This document shows, piece by piece, positions 57,189-64,000 of a stretch of 64,000 nt of DNA. The stretch spans positions 58,109,766 through 58,173,765 of the forward strand of contig NC_072801.1 in the NCBI RefSeq assembly GCF_028583425.1. Reading direction: 5' to 3'. Under the pieces are notes generated by a model that searched no databases, was not told where the DNA came from, and was given only the letters and a program-made list of their open reading frames with translations. The first letter of the stretch is position 1, and the number at the start of each line of letters is the position of its first letter. Origin of the DNA: Eublepharis macularius. Lineage: Eukaryota > Chordata > Lepidosauria > Squamata > Eublepharidae. The position numbers and the translations under genes are program-made.

Positions 57189-57412
57189 AGAGCCAGTGAG
57201 GTCTTGTGGTTAGTGTCAGACTAGAAAGCGAGAGGCCCGGGACTGAATCCTCATTCGGCCATGAAAGCTTGCTGGGTGATCTTGGGCCAGTCACGTGTTC
57301 TCAGCCTAAACTACCTCACAGGGTTGTTGTGAAGATAAAAGGGAGGTGAAGAGAACAAAGTAAGCGGCTTTGCTTCTTCATTGAGGAGAAAGGTGGATTA
57401 TAAATGAAGTAA
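57189..57412 (+). repeat. tRNA-derived CORE/MIR-like SINE
   Basis: AGGTCTTGTGGTTAGTGTCA, GGGACTGAATCCTCATTCGG, GATCTTGGGCCAGTCACG and GGTTGTTGTGAAGATAAAAG, with the tail GTGGATTATAAATGAAGTAA. Confidence 0.8.
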
Positions 57413-58370
57413 ATAAAAACATACAAAAAGCGGGGGCGGGGGGGATGGGGACAATTTCAACCCGGAGAAAACCAGATAACCCAGAAGGTTGAACAAAGAA
57501 AAAAAAATGTGCGTTGAAATATCAAAGTACAAATCCATAAGAGTTAAGAATAATTAAAGATTTTTGAATTTATTTTAAATATTAAAAACCATGTGTTTAA
57601 AAATCCATCGGTTTTGGGATACCTATATAGGTATCTTCCCCTAGTATAATTTTAAAAAAATAATTACACCTGTACACATGGGGCTGTTATATGTTAAAAT
57701 TGTTTGTGGCATAACATATATGTATACCAAACCAAACCAAATTCATTTAAGCCTTGAGCCTTACCTTTTGTGGCCTTGAGACAACGGCTGAAGTTCTGGC
57801 TCTCTGAGAACATACAGGATCTGATCTCCAGCTGCACCACCTCTTTTTTTTAAAATTTTATTGCATGAATATCAACAATACAAAAGTAGGGTAACATTCA
57901 TAACAACAGTAACATTGAATTACTGTACTTAGCTAGAACAATATAAGAGTTGTATAATTGTCAATATAAAGATATACTGAAGTAAAGAATTAGTATATTA
58001 TGTTAGATTTCTTTCTCATTGGGTTGCATCATAGTAATAACTAATATGAGAATGCCAGTAGTGATGTAGCTGTATGGATTTTCTCTTCTTCTGGAATTGG
58101 GCTATGTATCAAATATGGCTTGGTATAGCTGGGTGGAGGCTTGCAATTCTTTCGCAGTGATGTATTCATAAAATGGGAGCCATTTTTGCACCACCTCCTT
58201 AAGAGGCATTCTGGATTTTTACATTAAATACTCTGGTGCTGCAAGACCTGAATGAAGAGCTGGACTGGATGTGTGCTGTTTGAAAGAACAACTTAACTAT
58301 TGTTGTAGTTTGTTTATCCTGTGGATTTTTGCTTGCCATTTTGAGATATCTGGGATAATGCAACTTCCTT

Positions 58371-59266
58371 TCAAGTGGGGACAGAGTAAAAGCCGGAACG
58401 GGCATTAAAGAAATGCCAGCACCACAAAAAACAGTGGGATGTGTTAAAGACACTCCAGAACAAGATTTTAGAAATGAAAACTCTGAACTGGCACACACTT
58501 ATTAACCCTTTCCATGCCAAAATGCTCCAAAAACAGCCCAAAACGGGCACTAAAGAAATGCCAGTACCACAAATAACAGTGGGATGTGTTAAAGAACAAG
58601 ATTTTAGACATGAAAACTCTGAACTGGCACACATTTATTAATGGCAGACAGCAGGGTTGAACCTGCTGTCTGCCTTTAATAATGATTAATAATATTTAAT
58701 AATGAACCATCTCTCCAAGCACCTGCTGACACTTTAGTCAAATCCCTCTTCAAATACCAATACCTCATGCAGTTTTCCAACCGAGGTGTCGCCAATTTTT
58801 GCATCACTGATTTTGTCCACTCTAATCCACTGTTCACTGTTCAAACACACACACCCTTCCCATCATTATTGCACTCACATTTATTTGGACCCTCTAATTG
58901 AATTGGTCTATCGGGAGCGACCCTTAAAGTGGATTCCTTTGTTTGGTTTATTATATACATTAATAGGCCATCTCTTTTTGATTGTTAGTTAGAGCATGCA
59001 GCCAGGTGACCCCTGAGGCTATGTTTTAAGTCCCAGGCTACCACCAGACAATTGTGAGCGGGGTGGGGGTGGGGACTGAAAACATGGCCTGGGCACACTT
59101 TCAGTTCCGAGTTTGCAGAACACCCTGCTGTCTGCCATTAATAAACATGTGCCATTTCAGAGTTTTCATGTTTAAAATCTTGTTCTGGAGTTTCTTTAAC
59201 ACCCCACTGTTTTTTGTGGTACTGGCATCTCTTTAATGTCTGTTCCGGCTTTTACCCCGTCCCTTT
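58371..59266. repeat. Foldback element with duplicated left arm
   Basis: The left arm (58371-58640) holds two direct copies, about 130 bp apart, of ATGCCAGTACCACAAATAAC ... GAACTGGCACACA text. The right arm (59110-59266) is their reverse complement (TTTCAGAGTTTTCATGTTTA, TTTGTGGTACTGGCATCTCT, GTTCCGGCTTTTACCCCGTC). Spacer about 470 bp. No coding capacity. Confidence 0.75.
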
Positions 59267-59999
59267 TAGGTGTAAATCATCTTTCATTGTATTGCCTCAT
59301 CTTTCCCCTCCCTTCCACTCTCCCTATAAATATGGGGTGGACATGGGGGTTACCAGATGCATTAGGATTTCTGTAAGTGGCTCCACACGCTGTTCAGCAG
59401 ATAGCTTTCAAGACCTGACTTTAAAGGTAACATTTTTACGTTTTCTTAAAAGTTTTCAGTATTTTCTAATTTGCTGTTTATTAGATTGTCATTAATTAAC
59501 AGTTCTCTTACAAAAAAGTATCCCCGGTGGGTGTCCCTCTGGCAAGAAAGGGCTCTGCGGCTGCATCGGGATATTCCACTGCTTCGTGGCTGTCTGGAGT
59601 TCTAATCCTGCGAGGGAGACAGTCACGGGGTTGTGCGCCCGCCAGTGCAGGGGAGTTACGATGGAGTTACGAGTCATCCTATCCCACCCCACCCCCACCC
59701 CAGCCGTGCTCCCGGTCAACAATTATGGAAAACAAAACAATAAAACCAGGCGCAGCCAGACTTATTAAAACTCGTTATTATACAGTGTAAGCCGATGGAC
59801 TTAGAAGGGTATAACATTGTTTAGTAGTGCACTGATAATCGAGGAAATACGGTAGGGAAGCGCCCTCAGACGGTTCCTCGTTTTCCCCCTGACCGTCAAA
59901 GGCCATCATCCAACTCCCATCATCCTTTTCTCCCGCATCAACAGAAGTCACGAAGTCATTCTAAGTCTCCCGTTCAGGAGCCATAGACATGGCAGCCTA
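59267..59999. other. Intergenic DNA upstream of EIF3C
   Basis: No gene is recognised. 59790-59825 holds a fragment of the 'gacttagaagggtataac' repeat also seen near 34890. Confidence 0.4.
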
Positions 60000-60347
60000 G
60001 AGTGACTGCCGGAACTTCAGTTCCGGTTAAAACTCCTGGCCAAAATAGCCTAGTGCGTGAGATCGCTCTACACCGTATCATCTCTGTGAATAAAAATCAG
60101 CACGGCAGCAGAGGGAGACAGAGCCGCTATAATAGTTAGGCAGAGCCCACTTCGTCGAATCCGCAGCCATCTCTATTGTGAAAATCCCTATTCGGGGTTG
60201 GGGGGAACCCTCGCATTTAGACCGGTAGAACCAATCACGACGGCGTCGTTTTAGCGACAGTTTAGGAAGTGACGTGTAGAAAAGTTAGCGCGTGCGTAGT
60301 GGTCGCGAGAGCTGCGTGAAGCCGCTTGTCTGCGAGGCCTGGCTCGG
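60000..60347 (+). promoter_or_regulatory. EIF3C promoter and probable non-coding first exon
   Basis: A CpG-containing block holds an inverted ETS pair (CCGGAA 60009-60014, TTCCGG 60021-60026), a CCAAT box (60231-60235) and GGAAGTGACGTG (60265-60276), an ETS plus CRE-like site. A donor CTCGG|GTGAGA follows at 60347/60348, which fits a non-coding exon spliced to CAG|AGCCGC at 61884. There is no TATA box, typical of a housekeeping gene. Confidence 0.55.
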
Positions 60348-61068
60348 GTGAGAGCGCGCGTGGGCTGCTGTTGCTGGTCCAGGGCGGGAGGGTGGGAGTT
60401 AAGGGGGGGGGGGGTCGATAAAGATGGAGGCAGGAATGGGTGTGGGCGAGGGGGGAGAGAGACTGTATTGGTTTTTATTTTAATATTGGTTTTATATTTT
60501 ATGCCATGTTTTTTCCAGTTTTCTGTGGCTAAAAGAACTAAAACTTGTAAGGTTTCAAGAGTAATAATAAAGCTCTGGGCAGCAGCGTTAAAATACTCTT
60601 TCAAAGTCCAGTAATAAGCAGCTGCATTCCGAAGGTGTGGTTGGGACTGGTGCATGATGCAACTTCTTGCAACCTCTTGGCTGGAGCATGGCGGGCTTGA
60701 GACTGGTCAGCACCTGGATGGGATAATTTCTGTGATTTATGTATGAGTTCCTCTGAAAGAAAACAGGCTATTGAGACAGTAAAGTTATGTGCAAGCTCTA
60801 TAGCAGCAGTCAGCAATTAACAGTAAAAAATGAGATAGAATTCAGGTTGTAACAATCTAGTAAATTATTGCTCTATTTAGCACCAGTAACTATGTGGTAG
60901 TGTAGGAAGTACCAAGAAAAGCCAGGTTCATCCCCAAGGAACTTGCTGCTGGTTCACACATTAATAAAATAAACACAGGCTGGATCTAGGGTTCCTAGCC
61001 CTACACATCCAAGTTACAGGTTCTCAGTTTCTCTACACACACTGCCTGATTCAGATCATAACGATAGC

Positions 61069-61318
61069 ATAATAATAACAACATTTGATTTATATACTGC
61101 CCTTCAGGACAACTTCATGCCCACTCAGAGCGGTTTGCAAAGTATGTTATTATCCCCACAACAATAATCACCCTGTGAGGTGGGTGGGCTTAAGAGAGCT
61201 CCTAGAAGCTGTGACTGACCCAAGGTCACCCAGCTGGCTTCAAGTGGAGAAGTGGGGACTCAAACCTGGGTCTCCATGTTAGAGTGCCATGCTCTTAACC
61301 ACTATGCCAAACTGGTTC
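61069..61318 (-). repeat. tRNA-derived CORE/MIR-like SINE (EIF3C 5' intron)
   Basis: Reverse copy: AGAACCAGTTTGGCATAGTG head, box B GGTTTGAGTCC, CTTGGGTCAGTCACAG core and TATATAAATCAAATGTTGTT tail. Confidence 0.85.
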
Positions 61319-61896
61319 TCAGAACAGGAGCTTCAGCCTTTCCCCATGTACCTTTTTCTTGACCAGAAACAATCCATGAGGGATGCTGTTTGGCTTGTTG
61401 GAGACATCCTCAAGTGTATATGTGAGTTTACTTTATAGGCCAAATAGCATACCCCCAAGAGTATTGCTGATCAGGAAAGCAGCACAGGGAAAGATTTAGG
61501 CCATAGTGGGTGGAGAACCTACAACTCAGGTATGGCTGTTGCAGAGGTCCCAGGGTGGGGACCTCAGACCTGTGTCTTCCGTAATGTGTGATTCAGCCCT
61601 CACAGTTCAAAATTTGGCATGTGGGAAGATAGCAGAGGGAGTAAGATGAGAGCAAGAGTAAAGAAGCAAAGAAGATCCCTCTGCAGGTATATTGTCTTAG
61701 GGGATGATTCAGTATAGGTGAGGACTGAAGAGTTGTTCAGAAAGTATATAAAACAATAATACAGAAATGCCAGCTTAAAATAAATGGGACATCAACAAGT
61801 TCTTTTTTAAAATAAAATAATTGAACTAGTGACCCTTTAAATTTTAGCCCTGTTTAGGATTGGGGAGGGGGTCACTGACCCAGAGCCGCTGCTGCC

Positions 61897-64000
61897 ATGT
61901 CGCGTTTCTTTACTACGGGCTCAGACAGCGAGTCGGAGTCGTCGCTTTCTGGGGATGAGCAGGTGGCCAAGCCTGTCGGAGGCAACTTTGGAAAACAGTA
62001 AGTGTGGTGGGCGCAGGGTAAAGTGGGGGGGGGGATACTGGGTCAGTGAGCCATTAAGAAGTGACTTCAGTTAGGTAGCAAGAGATGTGGAGTTGAGAGA
62101 GTGTTTGGGGGCCCTGAAGACTTGAAAGTAGCAACAGAGTGAGTTTAATTCACAGCACCCAGCCCATACCCCTTTCAATTGCCCCATCTTCCTCCCGCAT
62201 ACATACCTTGTTGCTCCTTAAGCCCCTTGTTTGTGTCTGTTTGGCAGCTTCTGTAAGAACATAAGCCCTGCTGGGTCAGACCATCCAGTCCAGCATCCGG
62301 TCTCTCACAGTGGCCAACCAGTTGCTCTGGATGACCATAACAGGGCATAGAGGCCAAGGCCTTTCCCTGATGTTGTCTCCTAACACAGGGTTTCGGGGGG
62401 GGGAGCTGTTCTGCCTAAGTTTCTTTTTCTCTTTTCCCCTTAAGTTCCACTTTTTCAGCAAAGATTTTTCTGAATCATCACAGCAGTGCCTTGCTTGTTC
62501 TTTCTTTGCTGCCATATGACCATCTTTTGTTCCATCCATATTATTCCTTTACTAATCGCTGCTTCTTTTCTAACAATCATCATTAAGGCTCTCCAGAAAG
62601 ACAGAAGGCATGTCAGTTTTATGGCATGTACTTTGCCTAGTTAGGACGCTAGTGTTGTGGGAGTCCTGTAGGCTTGCAGCCTCATTTCATTTCTAATTTC
62701 CTACCCCCTCCCTTCCTGATATGCCCCTTTTGGGGAAGTAAAGTAGGTAGAAGGATGGATTAGCAACTGGCAAGTTGTTCAGGACTTCTCAGGGGGTCAG
62801 TTTTGGTCTTGGGCCTATTAGGCATTTATTGAATCCTCACAACAGCCCTGTGAGATAGGATATGCTCTGGCCCAAGGTCATCCAGCAAGCTTCCAAGACA
62901 GAGTTGTGATTTGAACTTGGGTCTCCCAGATCCTAGTCCGGCACTCCAACCATTACACCAGGATGGCTCATGCCAGTCTAGGTCACCACTGAGAGCACTT
63001 TTCTGTGTTTGCTGTTCTGCCAGAGGTGGTTTAGGGAGGGCAGGGTCTTTTTGGTGGTAGTTCTGAGATTGTAGCCCTCCCAAGAGATCTCTATCCTGGT
63101 GTGTTCCTACTAGATTTCAGAGCTTAACTTAAAATGCCTTTATTTAGTGGACATTTGTGGTCAGTAGACCAACAGTGTACTGGGGTTCCTTTTTATTTCT
63201 GTTGGCTCTTTTTGACCAGTTCTTATGGGTGAGTTCTTCATGGAGTTTGCTGAGCCAAGTAAAGCAAAAAGCAGTGTAAATATCTTAATAAAAATGTGAG
63301 TTAGATAAAGAATATTCAGCAAATATTGGCAAGCCAAGTTGAGTTCTAGATAATTCTGTGTCTGTTTGGATTCAGGCTGTGTGTCCTGAATTTCTAGTCT
63401 CCCACCTCGTTTTTTCCCATACTTGTTAGACCTATGGTCTACTGAGACTCCTCTTTTATTTAGGCACGTATTACTGTTGGCTCACAACTTAGGGCTAGGT
63501 TTGGTTCTAAAGTGCAAGGGTTCCATCTCATCTCTCTCTTTCTCATAGGCCTCTAATTCTGAGTGAAGATGAAGAAGATACAAAGAGAGTGGTGCGCAGC
63601 GCAAAAGACAAGAGGTGATGTGTTGCTGATCTTGGTGAGAAGTGGGATGCTTGGCTTCTGGAGGGCTGGGCCCAACAATACCTTCAAATGTCCAGGATAT
63701 TCCCCATTCTCACAGAGGGTCTTGTGTGACATTTTCCATCAGGCATAACAGCTGCAGCAGCCCCTTCTAAGTCACCCAGGCGGGATCCCCAGAGATGTAA
63801 CTGTTCTTCTTCTCCCACTTCCCTCCAAATTTTTGCAGGTTTGAAGAGCTGACCAACTTGATCAAAACCATCCGAAATGCCATGAAGATCCGGGATGTCA
63901 CGAAATGCCTGGAGGAGTTTGAGTTGTTGGGCAAGGCATATGGGAAGGCCAAGAGCATTGTGGACAAAGAAGGGGTGCCCCGGTTCTACATCCGCATCCT
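61897..64000 (+). CDS. EIF3C: Eukaryotic translation initiation factor 3 subunit C (5' part)
   Basis: Three coding exons in view: 61897-61997, 63549-63614 and 63839 to the right edge. The first 109 residues match human EIF3C almost residue for residue: [20 protein letters not shown], then [60 protein letters not shown] and [13 protein letters not shown]3C is a core PCI-domain subunit of eIF3 that helps recruit the 40S ribosome. The visible part is the acidic, Ser-rich N-terminus that binds eIF1/eIF5 and the start of the helical region. The start lies in a good Kozak context (GCTGCCATGT). The PCI domain lies outside the window. Confidence 0.97.
62252..62395 (+). repeat. Amniote interspersed repeat (CR1/L3-like text) in EIF3C intron
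   Basis: GTAAGAACATAAGCCCTGCT, GGGTCAGACCATCCAGTCCA and CACAGTGGCCAACCAGTTGC are typical of a repeat widespread in reptile genomes. I cannot assign it firmly. Confidence 0.6.
62826..62970 (-). repeat. MIR-like SINE fragment (EIF3C intron)
   Basis: CCTCACAACAGCCCTGTGAG, GCCCAAGGTCATCCAGCAAG and GATTTGAACTTGGGTCTCCC, read in reverse, give MIR-type core, box B and head. Confidence 0.7.

Noticed and set aside
61069-61318. Possible tRNA gene (box A and box B like sequences in reverse)
   Set aside because: No complete cloverleaf; the sequence continues into a CORE/MIR-type body and LINE-like tail, and related copies lie at 46162 and 49450.

Overview
The window is vertebrate nuclear DNA, most likely from a squamate reptile (a lizard such as a gecko, or a relative). 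Genes are split by GT-AG introns and carry AATAAA poly(A) signals. The interspersed repeats are the squamate set: a BovB LINE 3' end, 5S-rRNA-headed SINEs of the 5S-Sauria type, tRNA-headed SINEs and L2/CR1-like LINE remnants. Several families of short non-autonomous DNA transposons are also present. Two of them still show 8-bp target duplications, the hallmark of hAT elements.

Layout. Positions 1 to about 12220 are the right-hand part of a large endogenous retrovirus: gag (its 5' end lies outside the window), pol, a 1.6-kb pol-env gap, env, a 3' stretch packed with the heptamer ATGAATT, a polypurine tract and a probable 3' LTR of about 1.3 kb. From 12.2 to 28 kb I see no host gene, only repeats and unassigned DNA. 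The rest holds four host genes in conserved amniote synteny. IL27 (p28 subunit, + strand, five coding exons, 28200-33044) lies tail to tail with APOBR (- strand, seven coding exons, 37346-40450). CLN3 follows (+ strand, fifteen coding exons, 45727-56442). EIF3C (+ strand, first three coding exons, 61897 to the right edge) runs off the window. This matches human 16p11.2, where CLN3, APOBR and IL27 are neighbours in the same relative orientations.

All three complete gene models were built by hand from splice sites, and every exon phase closes: IL27 225 aa, APOBR 673 aa, CLN3 449 aa. The genes do not form one pathway. IL27 is a cytokine subunit, APOBR a lipoprotein receptor of myeloid cells, CLN3 a lysosomal membrane protein and EIF3C a translation-initiation subunit. 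Recognisable regulatory motifs include an ISRE-like site next to a TATA-like box before IL27, a CLEAR-type E-box before CLN3, and CCAAT/ETS/CRE-like sites in a CpG-containing promoter before EIF3C.

The most unusual signals are these: a 212-bp near-perfect, CpG-rich palindrome at 35075-35286; an inverted pair of ~1-kb repeats enclosing APOBR; the ATGAATT array in the retrovirus; the retroviral Gag without a visible zinc knuckle; a ~155-residue tandem duplication inside APOBR; and nested transposon insertions that date each other.
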